From: Guadua angustifolia
Taxonomy: Eukaryota; Streptophyta; Magnoliopsida; Poales; Poaceae
DNA length: 64,000 bases
Direction: 5' to 3'
NCBI GenBank assembly: GCA_036346375.1
Contig: CM070501.1
Coordinates: forward strand, 38,522,539-38,586,538
Position numbers and translations under genes: made by a program. Below, in pieces: positions 23,301-34,500 of this stretch. Below the pieces are notes generated by a model, which saw only the letters and a list, made by a program, of their open reading frames with translations, did not search any database and was not told the DNA's origin. Position 1 is the first letter of the stretch. Each line of letters opens with the position of its first letter.

Positions 23301-25177
23301 TAGGTCCCGAACCCACTGTTTGACCTTGCTGGTATTATGTGTGGGCAATTTGGCATACCCTTCTGGGAGTTCTTCTTTGCAACTTTGATTGGGAAGGCCA
23401 TTGTCAAGACTCATATTCAGGTTTGGCATCTATCTAATCTTTTGTAAATCTTGAATGTTTACTTTTTCTTGACTTTCTTCTTTTCTTGTTGTCACATACT
23501 TCATTGTTCATTCTTTACTTGATCTTTGGAGGGCCTTCCGTTAATGTGAATAATTTGGTCTAGTAGTCTGCTTAAGCTTCTGTAAGAGGGTCAGCATTCA
23601 CTTTATCCATCAAATCGAAGTCATCAAACTATTAGGAGTATTTATGTGGTATTGTCTTATTGGGTCCAGTTCAGGGGGAATCAGAATTTTGAAATCTTGC
23701 AGGCTGTCTCAACTGTCTACCAAAAGCCCATGCAGAAGTTAGGGCCTGTTTGTTTTAGCTTTTGATTCTGGATTCTGGCCCCAAAAGCAGAATAAAAAAC
23801 AAACAGCAAGATTCTAGAATCCAATTCTCACAATCCAACCCACCCATATACACTAGAATCCACAATCCACTTCATATGCTTTTGGATTTCAGCTTTTGGA
23901 GAATCATCTTCTCTACAACCACAATTCAGAATCAGCTTTTAGAGAATCCAAAGCAAAAACAAATAGGCGCTTAATCTGCAACCTACATTGGTGTTAGGAT
24001 TGACATATGTTAGGCTTCAGATTTGGTGCTTTCTATATAATTTCTGCACGAATATGGCAGGATTTGTATCAGACGTGTCATGCTACTGCATTCATTCAGC
24101 CTGTTGGGCTTGTCCAAGTGTCCAGTTTCCTTTGAGATTTTTTCTTCTTATGAAATTATGGTTTATGAATAAATCAGGACAAGATAAACCAATCTTTAAT
24201 TAAATAAATTATCATAAGATGAAGAACTACATTTGGTTTGATCCTGTAAGTTTATTTGGTTTCAATGCTTAGAAAATATAACAAGTTTTACTGTGATCAA
24301 ATATTAATTTAACTAAAGCATGCATTAAAGGAGATGTGATGTACTTCTAATATAAACTTATTATTTTAACATATATTTATTTTATCATACAAAATATGTA
24401 CCAAAAAGCGGTACTTCATTTCTCACAATACAAAAAACAAAATTTAAGTGATATAAAATATTTTTTCATTTTTGCACTCTTTTTATTCCTTAAACACCTA
24501 GTAAACTTAGTTGGGAAACTTAATATAGTATATCAACCTCCTAGCCTGATTTTACCGAATTATTTGATTATTTCGGTTTATTAACAGTTTGACACCTGAT
24601 TTCTCTGGTGGATGGACACCAATAGTTGCAGTCTCTGTTCTGACGTATGCATTTTGCCTTCGCTCTTCCTCAGACACTGTTTATCATCTCCTTGTGCAAC
24701 AATCAGCTCTTGTATCTTATGGAAAAGGAATTAATCTGGATATTTGGCCACATTCCTGGGTTTTCTGCCACGCTGCCATATGTGATCGCCAAACTCCACA
24801 GTGCCAAGGAGAAGTATTTAGCACCACCGGTGTCGGTTCCACCGTCCTCACAAATGGAGGTTGGTATCATCTGTTCAAATTTGAAGTTATAGCTTTAAAG
24901 ATATCTATGTATTATCAGTTTCTTAATTGCTATCATTGTTTTTAGCTCCCTTTTCTTATTTGTTCATTGATGTTCTACGACTATATCATCCATACAGGAT
25001 AAACAGTGGAATTTCTCTTTTACATTGGTCTGGAACTCTGTAGTGTGGCTTGTGCTTGTGAACTTCTTCGTTAAGATCGTCACATCAACAGCACAGGAGT
25101 ATCTCAGAAAGAAGCAGGATATAGAGATGGAGCTTATTACCGATTCCTCACCCCCAAGTCATTCTAAGACTAATTAA
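17349..25177 (+). CDS. VMP1/KMS-type ER membrane protein (SNARE-associated/VTT domain)
   Basis: Eight exons join in frame into 435 codons: 17349-17421, 19260-19471, 19642-19720, 20768-21070, 22473-22630, 23304-23420, 24674-24859, 24998-25177. The protein resembles animal VMP1 and Arabidopsis KMS1/KMS2, polytopic ER membrane proteins needed for the early secretory pathway; animal VMP1 also acts in autophagosome formation and lipid scrambling. Visible landmarks are EIREKHKLELENLTL (from residue 25), a first membrane segment at about 69-89, GLGSGLHTFVLYLGPHIALF (from about 119), QLEAVLWGIGTALGELPPYF (about 200-220), RWLLSHSQHLNFFTI, the VPNPLFDLAGIMCGQFG segment, and a charged tail ending SHSKTN. 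The start is the first ATG after a GC-rich leader and gives MGRRKIAAAAPPRG. Intron 3 (19721-20767) begins GC, not GT; this is the only choice that keeps the conserved GLGSGLHTF. Introns are long and hold several MITEs. Length and order match the family; the gene looks intact. Confidence 0.93.
18167..18355. mobile_element. MITE with TTTGG-AGCTCC ends, copy 2 (intron 1 of the VMP1-like gene)
   Basis: The left end is GGCCTTGTTTGGTAGAGCTC and the right end GAAGCTGTACCAAACACAGCC, inverse-related. The internal AAAATAAAGTGAATTAAG block is the reverse complement of part of the copy at 12975-13211. The element is non-coding. Confidence 0.65.
18519..18912. mobile_element. MITE with TGA target duplication (intron 1 of the VMP1-like gene)
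   Basis: Terminal inverted repeats are GGGTGCGTTTGGATC on the left and GATCCAAACATACCC on the right. TGA flanks both ends (18516-18518 and 18913-18915). The 394-bp body is non-coding. The 3-bp duplication and the end sequence fit a Tourist/Harbinger-like element. Confidence 0.75.
20365..20506. repeat. 70-bp tandem duplication in intron 3 of the VMP1-like gene
   Basis: The block from TCGTGGATATTTAG to GAGCATTATTTTGTT occurs at 20365 and again at 20435 with a few substitutions. Confidence 0.8.
21348..21880. mobile_element. Foldback-type MITE with very long inverted arms (intron 4 of the VMP1-like gene)
   Basis: The left end GATAAGGAAAAAGTCCATAT and the right end ATATGGACTTCTTCCTTATC are near-perfect inverses. 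The pairing continues inward almost to the centre: AACTTTGCGATCTCGTTCAAATAACA on the left matches the region around 21760-21800 on the right. The 533-bp element is therefore nearly one large hairpin. It is non-coding. Lies between exons 4 and 5 and would be transcribed in the pre-mRNA. Confidence 0.8.
22037..22405. repeat. 199-bp tandem duplication in intron 4 of the VMP1-like gene
   Basis: The block beginning GAAACTCTTGATTCTGTTTG recurs with a period of about 199 bases (22037 and 22236). It includes shared words such as GTGATAAATTCTAGATCATT/TATGATAAATTCTAGATCAT and ATCCATTATTTTTAGG. The copies have small indels. Confidence 0.8.
22754..23066. mobile_element. Hairpin MITE with repeated GCGACAG words (intron 5 of the VMP1-like gene)
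   Basis: About 50 bases at the left edge (TTAATAATATATATTTAATG, then ACAGAAATAATATGCC) are matched in reverse complement at the right edge (GGCATATTATTTCTGT, then CATTAAATATATATTATT). The centre contains nested inverted words GCGACAG/CTGTCGC, seen at least six times around 22845-22990. It is non-coding and can fold on itself. Confidence 0.75.
23742..23970. mobile_element. Tourist-like MITE, copy 2, TTA target duplication (intron 6 of the VMP1-like gene)
   Basis: The left end GGGCCTGTTTGTTTTAGCTT and the right end AAGCAAAAACAAATAGGCGC are inverse-related. TTA flanks both sides (23739-23741 and 23971-23973). The sequence is a reverse-orientation relative of the element at 601-826. Confidence 0.8.
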
Positions 25178-25728
25178 TAGCGCAACTAGTGGTGTTTATT
25201 CAGCTTCAAGTTGCGGATATTTTCTCCTCAGTAACCTTAACTCCTGGCTAAGCCCTTGCAGATGATACCAAGTACCAACGCTAATATTAGTAATTATATT
25301 CATCTGTACAGTGACCTTCCCAAATGATGGTTGCGACCTTTTGTCATTGAGCCTGTACTGGCTGTTCTTAGAGGAGAACCAATCCTGTAATTTTTCAGTG
25401 ACACCGATGAACTTTAGGGATTGTTTATTTTGCACGATTGCATTACTGAGATGTATCACTGATTTCACCGGTACTTGTTTTCTCCCTCTCCTATTTTGCG
25501 AATACAATAGAAAAGATGAGATGATTCAACAGTGATCTGTTCCATTGTTAAATTCACTATATAAATACAGACCAGCGATTGGAGCCGGCTGTATTTTTTC
25601 TCTGCCTGGTAGAACTACTGATATAATTAATGTTGTGTTGGAACTGTGTTTCAGTTGCTCTTCGCGTACGGTGTCAATAACGGCGCGCTGGAACTGTGTC
25701 ATGTACTGCTACATTGTCAATAGCTCAT

Positions 25729-25944
25729 TGTGAAAGTAAAACGAAAATAGAGAACAGAATGGAATGGAATAACTGAGGATTTGCATTGATCATTGGATAT
25801 ATTTATACATGTGAAGGGGTACAATGAATAGACACATTTTGAATACAAGATTAACTGTCTAATCTATGTCATTAACTGCCTAATCTATGTTTTGATGAGA
25901 TCACTTGAAGAGATGTCTTTTAGAGTAGATATTGGTTCACAACA
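25729..25944 (-). repeat. 3' LTR of the copia element
   Basis: The LTR runs TGTGAAAG...TTCACAACA on the plus strand (216 bp). It shows about 10 differences from the other LTR, so the two are roughly 95% identical by eye. Confidence 0.88.
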
Positions 25945-26525
25945 CTCCCCCTTGATCGAATCTTCCTTGAGATCAATGCGTCGTAGATTCCTCTAAAAAT
26001 TCAATGGGAATATCTGAGGATTATATTGATATGCCATCAAAAATTCCTTTAAACCCAGTGGGAAAAATAAGGAGAAAAATATGACATATATAAGTGTGAT
26101 TCATAAATCACTATGTCTTGGGTATCTCCTCTAAAAACCCTCGTAGGGAAAAATTAGAGATACAACATAATATATTAAACTCCTCTAAAAACCTTGTAGG
26201 AAAAATATGAGGAGAAGATATGTTGATATACTGTTGAAAACTCCTATAAAACCCAATGGGAAAATTTAGGAGAAAACTGATACAGTATATTTAAATGATA
26301 GTCTCTAGTGAACTCATATGAGAAAAACCTATTACAGGAAAAACCCATAAACGAGTTTGAGGACAATTCATGTCTTTGATGTTTCCTTAAAAACCCCAAT
26401 GGGGAAAAGCAGAAAACATGACATATACTGTGTTAATATTACCTCATTAAAACTTTTATGAGAAACCTTGTGAGGAAAAACTCATGAAAGAAAAGAGTGT
26501 AATATTAGTTAGGACAGGTCAATAG

Positions 26526-29500
26526 TTAGGAGATATCTCCCCCTGATTTTTGCAAATTTCGAAGTCGTCTCATACCAATCCCATGAACACATTTCAAGAA
26601 TGTAGAAGATGGTAATGACTTAGTGAAAAGATCAGCGAGGTTATCGCATGATTTGGTTTGCAATATGTTTATCTCCCCACTTTGTTGTAATTCATGAGGA
26701 TAAAACAATTTTGGAGCAATATGCTTAGTGATGTTGCTTTTTATGTAACCTATCTGCATTTGTGTAACACAAGCAGAATTATCTTCATAGATAATTGTAG
26801 GTGATTCAATAGAACCAATACCACACGATTGTTGTATGTGGTTAATTATTCTGCGAAGCCATACACATTCACGTGAAGCTTCATATAGTGCAATAATTTC
26901 AGAATGATTAGTGGAAGTAGCTACTAGAGTCTGTTTAGAAGACTTCCATGAAATAGTTGTTCCACCATGTAAGAATACAAAGCCTGTTTGGGATCTGGCA
27001 TTATGGGGATCTGATAAGTAGCCAGCATCCGTGTATCCAATCATAGTGGGATCTTGATTTCTTTTGAAATATAATCCGAGATCCTTTGTGCCATTGAGAT
27101 ATCTGAGGATATGCTTTACACCGCCCAATGACGTTTGGTTGGTGCGCTATGTCTAGCTAGTAAGTTCACTGCAAATGCAATATCGTGCCGTGCAATTTGC
27201 AAGATACATAAACGCTCCAATAGCACCGAGATAAGGAACCTCGGTCCCAATGCCTCTTCTCCATCATCACATGGTCTAAATGGATCTTTCTCCATATCTA
27301 AAGATCGAACAACCATAGGTGTTTTAGATGGATATGATTTGTCCATATTGAATTTCTCTAATATTTTACGGATATAGGTTGATTGATGCACTAAGATTCC
27401 CGAGGAAGGTGCTCCAGTTGTAAACCTAAGCAAAATTTGGTCTTACCCAAATCCTTCATCTCAAATTCCGTCTTTAGATGATTGCGTGCTTCATTTATAT
27501 CGTTAGAGTTGCCAATGATATTTAAATCATCAACATATACGGATATAATACAGAATCCTGTTGGAGATTTTTTTATGAAGACACATGGGCAATCATCATT
27601 GTTTGTGTATCCCTTCTTTAGAAGGAATTCACTTAGTCGGTTGTACCACATTCTACCCGACTGTTTCAAGCCATATAGTGACTTGTTGAGCTTTACACAG
27701 TACATATTGCGATTTGCGTTTGGATTCGGAATTGGGATTCCATCGGGAACCTTCATGTATATGTCCGAATCAAGTGACCCATAAAGATATGCTGTCACTA
27801 CATCCATCAACTGCAGAGATAGACGATTTTGAACTGCCAATGATATTAAGTATCTAATGTTATTCCACTCATAACCGGAGAATATGTTTCATTGAAATCA
27901 ATGCCGGGTCTCTGCGTGAACCCTTGTGCTACAAGTCTCGCTTTATATCTCACCACCTCATTGTTTTCATTCCGTTTCCGGATGAAAACCCATTTGAATC
28001 TCACAGGGAAGACTTTTGGAGGTGTAGGTATTGCAGATGTGAATACCTTTCTTTTATTAAGCGAGGCTATCTCAGCTTGAATTGCTTCCTTCCATTGAGT
28101 CCAATCGAGCGCTTTTTGCACTCGCCATGGTCTTGGGATCTGGATCATTTAGGAGGTTATTTGCAATTGTTATGAGAAGTAAGTGTCGACAATTGTAGTC
28201 TTTCGATCATATGATTCTCCGTAATCGATATAATTAGTGGAAATTTCTTGCACCCTTGATGATGGCTCATTATTTCCCATAACTATGGAGCCAGGTGTTC
28301 GATGTCCCGGGATCGAAATAGAGTGCACTTTTGATCTAGGTTGTGGATCAACTTGAGGTTGACTTACATTTCATGATTTGGAGGATTTTGTCCTCGGTTT
28401 CTTTTGTTGCTTGCTAGAAGCTACATCCTTAGTCGTGGCCTTACTTCTCCCCTCTTATTTTGAAGTGGAGTTGAATGGTTTTATTTGGTACCTCCACTCT
28501 TTCGGGCACATTTCAAGGCGGGATAATAGGATTTAGTAACACCTTTAGTATCATAAATGCCTCGCGATTATTTGCAATGTGTTGCAAATTTATAATTTTC
28601 GAACTTGAAGTTCAGTTTCTTGAGTACGTGGATCTAAGGTGGAGATGTCTACAAGATCCCAATTGATTTCGGGCATTCTTTTGGTACTTGAAATCTCCCC
28701 TAATACCGGAAATGATCCTCATTAAATATACAATCGGCGTCTTGGTAGTGAATAAGTCCCCAGTTAGGGGCTCAAGGTATTTAACAATCGACGGAGATTG
28801 ATACCCCACATAGATCCCTAATTTCTGTGTGGGCCCATAGAGGTACGCTTTGGCGGTGAGATCCGGACGTATATAGCGCAACCGAAATTTTCGCAGATGG
28901 GAAATATTTGGTATATTTCCACGTACTAATTGCGTGAGGGAAGTCAGTATGATATGCAGTTGGTCGCAATTGAATTAAGTCAGCAGCGTGTAAGACCGCA
29001 TGACCCCAACATGAAGTTGGTAAGTTGCAATTTTGTAATAAGGGTCTTGCAATCCACTTGATTCTCTTTATAAGAGATTCTGCCAAACCATTTTGAGTAT
29101 GGACATATGGGACAGAATGTTGTACTTGAATTCCTAAAGCCATGCAATAATCATTGAATGCATGTGAGGAAAATTCAGCAAACATTGTCCAATCGTATGG
29201 ATTGAATCGTGTTCGTGATAATGTGCTTTAAGTTTAATAATTTGAGCAATTATCTTTGCAAAAGCATGGTTACGTGTGGATAAAAGACACACATGAGACC
29301 ATCGAGTAGATGCATCTATAAGAACCATGAAATATCTGAACGGACCAGACAATGGTTGAATAGGGCCACATATGTCGCCTTGAATACGTTCAAGGAATTT
29401 GAGTGGCTCATGTTGGATTTTAAGATGAGAAGGTCTCAAAATCAATTTCCCAGTTGCACATGCAAGTACATATAAAATCGATGATTTTGGGAATTTGGCA

Positions 29501-29943
29501 GCATGTAGATCATGACCATTAGAATTGCTGATAATTTTTCTCATCATCCCTATACCAGGATGACCAAGGCGATCATGCCAAGTTTGGAATGCATCAACAT
29601 TCTGAAAAATTACCTTGTACGCAACATGTGGTACGGGTTTAATGTATGTGTAGTACAATCCAGACGGTAAAGAGAAAATCTTTTCAAATGTTTGTCTGCC
29701 ATATCTGTAATCTTTAGTGATGAGGAGAAATTCCTCATTATTGTCATCATGGGTTTCAACATGGAAACCATTTTTGTGGATATCTCTATAACTTAATAGG
29801 GTACGTGTTGAATCAGGATACAATAGTGCATCCTCGATTGTGATTTGAGTACCCATATGCTGGCGATTGCGGGCTCCGGCAACACGGCAAATGGCGTTGA
29901 AGATTGCATGAAGAATGTGTTCGGGTAAGTCGATTCTTGCCAT
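26526..29943 (-). pseudogene. Copia pol remnant (integrase, reverse transcriptase, RNase H), multiply frameshifted
   Basis: Read on the minus strand from 29943 downward. A segment to 29134 carries the GAG-pre-integrase signature WHDRLGHPG and the integrase start (GDICGP, FRYFMVLIDASTRW). The integrase C-terminal part follows in another frame (about 29185-28781, then to 28612). Reverse transcriptase begins near 28148 (KEAIQAEIASL, RYKARLVAQGFTQRPGIDF) and is broken near 27843. It resumes at 27840 with LMDVVTAYLYG and contains the catalytic YVDD. Further breaks lie near 27430, about 27230 and 27120, after which RNase H (GGVKHILRYLNGTKDLGL, then DNSACV) runs to 26526. At least five frame changes and the absence of gag mean the element cannot make its own proteins. 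Confidence 0.85.
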
Positions 29944-30057
29944 TTTTACTTACCGAGGGAGATTGGGAGGACTTCGTGCCTCCGGTGATAATGTCGGTTT
30001 TGCTCTTCCTGTGCTTAGCGTAGAGCGTAAAACTCAGTGGAGAACTACGTGCGATAA

Positions 30058-30272
30058 CGTGAAAGTAAAAGCGAAAATAGAGAATGAATGGAATGGAATA
30101 ACGAGGATTTGCATTGATCATTGGATATATTTATACATGTGAAGGGGTACAATGAATAGACACCTTTTGAATACAAGATTAACTGCCTAATCTATGTCAT
30201 TAACTGTCTAATCTATGTCTTGATGAGATCACTTGAAGAGATATCTTTTAGAGTAGATATTGGTTCACAACA
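30058..30272 (-). repeat. 5' LTR of the copia element
   Basis: The LTR is 215 bp and starts CGTGAAAG (first base changed relative to the partner) and ends TTCACAACA on the plus strand. It is followed by the CTCAT target duplication. Confidence 0.88.
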
Positions 30273-31526
30273 CTCATGTTCCAAAGCTATTTGTCATTCT
30301 CGTTGATCACTTTATGATTTTAGCTTTTACGAACTAAAGTAACAGATGTAGTAGTTTTTTTATTTTATTTTTGATCTGTTGCTAGAGCAATCGGTGCCTG
30401 ACTCGTGGCTTACTGTGGTCTTCGCGACTTGTCAGCAAAGCATACGCCTCTGAAACTCGTTTGAGGCGCAGTGCGATTACACCTCAGCAAGCCAATACAA
30501 AGCAAAATGGCGCGTGGCCTATGCGTTTTTGTCGTGTTTCCTTGGGAACTTCTTCGAAGGAGGTGAATACCTTCAAGGCTTCAACTTCCGCAAAATCAAA
30601 CTTAGAATGCTCGCGACAAGTCATTGGAGTCAGTAGGCTGGGCGTGCGTGGCAAGTTGGAAAAACGTAGTGCAAAAGTTCGATACAGGTGTCGGGTAAAT
30701 TTAGTCAAGATAGCTTAGCTTGGTGGCTTTGTCGTCGACTCGTCGTAGCCTAGGAGTGAAGATCACAAACACATATTTCGTCTTTGATTAACATTTCGAG
30801 CATGACTCCGAGCAGGGTCGTCGTGTACAATTCGCAGCCCAGCATGTACTAGTACTACGAGAGGGATCTCTACCTAATGTTAACGCCTACTCGCACCGAT
30901 TTCTCCATAGCCACACCTTTCAAAACGGCTAAATGGCTACGCTCCAGGAAGACTCACGTACGTAAGTGGACTGGCAAATGGCGTCCACACAACGTGCTGA
31001 ACTGTACGAATAGAAGAAGTTGGTGACGACGTTAACACAAAGCCGGACGCTGATCCAGCGGTTACGCGGATTAATTCCGGCTTCACTTTGCCTTCCTCCC
31101 CTGGGATTTACCACGTCGATGGCGTTAGCGACCGCCAAGGAGTGGGAGAACTGGCGAAGGCTGGTGGGTCCCTTTCCCCGTCGCTCGCATCGCAGGCACG
31201 GTATTCGCCATTGGGAAAGGCGTTTTGTCATGACGCACAGCCGCGACTCCCCCACAACAAACGGTTCCCATCGAAGGGCAGAGTTCACCTCCGATCGAGC
31301 TCGTGTGCCGCAAGGCGCACGTCGCACCGTCTGCCTATATGTATATATATACATATTGACCACGACGGCGGCAATGATATAGAATAATAAAGCAGCCCCC
31401 ACTAGCTTAAGCCTTAGCCTCCAATCCACCATTGGAGATCGGAGGAGGCAGAGGCTCAAAGAGTAGCGAGTGGTACGAGTAAAAGGGGAGGAGGAGGCGG
31501 TGTCGGCGGGCTAAGGGCGGGTCGAG
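30273..31526. other. Intergenic region and promoter/5' UTR of the M16 peptidase gene
   Basis: No gene is recognised before 31527. Overlapping open frames at about 30930-31460 on both strands have no recognisable product. A long TATA-like run (CTATATGTATATATATACAT, about 31336-31355) lies some 175-190 bases upstream of the M16 peptidase ATG and could contain its TATA box. Confidence 0.4.
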
Positions 31527-34500
31527 ATGGCGGTGGCGGGGAGCAACGTGGAGTTCATCCGCGCGCGCAGCGACAAGCGGGAGTACCGCCGCGTGGTGCT
31601 CCCCAACGCGCTCGAGTGCCTCCTCATCAGCGACGCCGACACCGACAAGGTCCGTCCCGATCGCTCCCAATCACTCGCCGCGGAAGCAGGGAATGCTCGC
31701 GGATTGGCCGATCGTTTTCGCGTGATTCGGTGGTGATTCTCTCTCTCTCTCTCGCTCGTTGTGCTCAGGCGGCGGCGTGTATGGAGGTCGGCGTGGGCTC
31801 GTTCAGCGATCCGGACGGGCTCGAGGGCCTCGCGCACTTCCTCGGTGAGTTCAGCTCCCTCCTCTCCGCCCTCCTCTCATCAGCCATCTCGCTCGCGCGC
31901 TTGGCTTCGATTTCGGTTCGTTGCGTGCGCGTGACCTAGCCACCGGATTCGTGTGGTGAGGATTCGGGCTTAGGTAGTGGTTGGGCGGGGATTGTTCGTT
32001 AGGACGCCTGGCCCCAGCTCGGTGCTGTGGCTCCGCGATCTGCTTGCGCGCCGTCCTGGATGAATCTCCTCTCCCTTTTGGGATCCAGCTGGGGTCTCGA
32101 ACTGTCTCCACCGAATCACGGAGACAAGGAACGCTTGCTTGGTTCACCTTTCCCCGTGGTGCTGGGTGCCTTCGTGGGTCAATGATGAGGTTGCAGACTT
32201 GCAGTCGAGTCAATGGATGTTCCTACGTAAAGTTGCAAAAGTCTAGTGGTTGGTTGAGGTGTCGCTGGACGTATTTTGACCGTCGGATCACGCCATTGAT
32301 GGTTCAGATTAAGGGTCTGACCAGAAGGGGAGTTGTGATCTTTTTTTTTTCTTTTCCAGCGTAATCAGTTGAGTGCATCATAATTGCTCGTACGGGCTGC
32401 ACATGCACGGTTTGTGTTTTGCCTTCGTCTGTAGCAGATTCTTTTCCGTTACTTGATGACAGCTGCTATGCGTTTACTACAACAGTCGCCCTCAACTTTG
32501 CTTCTCTTAAATGTTTCTGAAGTGTTCTAACATCCTACTACTAAGCTTTTCCTTTAGTCGTTGCAGTATTATTTGTTCGACAGATTATTGTACGTCGGCG
32601 ACAAAATTTAGTACAGTAGTACAATATTTTTGAGCGATCCAAGGATGCAATGGTACTTATGGTAGACACGGTGTGGTCGTCGGGCCAGAGTTCAGGACGG
32701 GAGTTGGTCGTTCTCCAAATAATTTAACCTGCTCAGCTCAACTGCTCCTACACGTTGTTGCCTAAATGCATAGTAGGACTCTTGGCAGCTTGCTCGATAG
32801 TATATGAGCGCTGACACAGTCACGAGAATGGATCTACACTTTCGGCCTATGAGCAGAACCAATTACATGTCCATTTTGCCTGGCGGGTGAATTCTACTCG
32901 TAAAGTGGTAACATCACAACTTCACAAGATAATGGATTAGTACTGAGCTACACGCGCGGGACTGTACCAATTTATTGCAAGTACTGAGCTACACATGCGG
33001 CACTGTACCAATCAAGTAGTACTGAGATGCACATGCGGCACTGTATTGATTTATTGCAGGTGTATGTAAAGGCATATTGCAAGACAAAACCACGTAAAGT
33101 TAAATTGATAGGTCTACTCTAGACTAGAGTGGCATCGCTTTTTTTTACTTTGCATGATTTGTTACTCTTTTAATGGCAAAATATTTGATGAGTACAAAGT
33201 AAACTATTGGGATGGAGGAAACGATTAGCATGACGAATGTTGGTCGCATCAAAACAAATTCGTTTCCACTTAATCCATTTTATCTGTTCTCTTTCTTGTC
33301 TTGATTTATTAGCATGGACTTGCTTGCAGAGCATATGCTATTTTATGCCAGTGAGAAATACCCTGGAGAACAAGATTATACGAAATATATCATGGAGGTA
33401 CCTTCTATCAATCAACTCAAAGAAAACATTCAACCTCATTTCGTTTCATCATATTTGCAAGTATTGCTCACACTTTAAGCGTGATATGCTGACACAGCCA
33501 TATCAGATTTGTATTGAGTTCAACCCAGATATAGGGTCCCTGCATCATATTAGATGCTGGGGCTGTCAGAATGTAACACAAAAAATAGAGAGAAGACGAG
33601 AAAGAAAAAAAGAGAGGAATTTGTTAGTCTACGATAGGTGGCACATTACGATTGATTTCAGTGATTTGCATTTAGCATTACACAAGTAAATCTACACTTG
33701 TACCATAGCCCCCTCTACTGCATTGTGATTGCAGAGTGCAGACCAAATGATATTTGCTTGCCATAAACTGTGGTCATGCCTAAGGTCCAACTGTAGCCTG
33801 TTGTGCTCTCAAACCAAATACACCTATCACTGAAGCCAAAGTCCAGGTTCGTCAACGTGCTACAGTGTTGTGATGACGTTACATGGCAGGGCAAATGCTG
33901 TAAATAAAAGCTCCACTAATTTCCTGACCAGCAACGACTCTGAGATTTTATCATAAGTTGGTAAAGAGGTCCACACCTTGTACGATGTCCTGTCTGGGAC
34001 CCTGTTCATTTTACATATTCTGTTTTATGCTTGGAAGTTACATTCAGTGTACTTGGATTATAATTTTGAGTATTTGGTATGATGTGAAAAATATCAGCAC
34101 GGTGGCTCTTGCAATGCCTATACATGCTGCGAGACAACGGATTTCTATTTTGATGTTAACGTGGACAATTTCGAAGAAGCCTTAGATAGGTCAGTCTCCT
34201 GAATAGTATTTTTGTTCAGCTAGTGCATGTTTATTGTATAAGGTGGTGATTTCTGTTCTGCGGATTTGCATAGTTCTTTGTAGAATAATTATGGGATTGT
34301 TTCTGTTGCACAGATTTGCACAGTTCTTTATTAAGCCGCTGATGTCGCAGGATGCTGTTCTTAGAGAGATAAAAGCTGTTGATTCTGGTGAGTAGTTGCT
34401 TTATACCTGGTGATGCTATTTGCATCTAATATGGCATACGCTTCTATGGTCTCCCAAACAAAAACAAGAGCATACCTCAAAGCAACTATGCTCATATGAC

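Larger units (their letters stand above)
25729..30272 (-). mobile_element. Ty1/copia LTR retrotransposon, decayed, with target duplication
   Basis: The element is 4,544 bp with two ~216-bp LTRs and a 5-bp target duplication CTCAT at 25724-25728 and 30273-30277. The coding strand is minus: a polypurine tract (CAAGGGGGAG on the minus strand, about 25945-25954) abuts the left LTR, which is therefore the 3' LTR. Domain order on the minus strand is GAG-pre-integrase, integrase, reverse transcriptase, RNase H, which is the copia order. Only about 115 bases separate the right LTR from the first pol-type codons, so the whole gag region is missing. The primer-binding site next to the right LTR is not the usual TGGTATCAGAG; GTTATCGCACG is present instead. 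It is inserted downstream of the VMP1-like gene, in opposite orientation. Confidence 0.9.

Noticed and set aside
31020..31459. Open frames on both strands upstream of the M16 gene (up to 176 codons)
   Set aside because: No recognisable product; the region is the expected promoter/5' UTR area.
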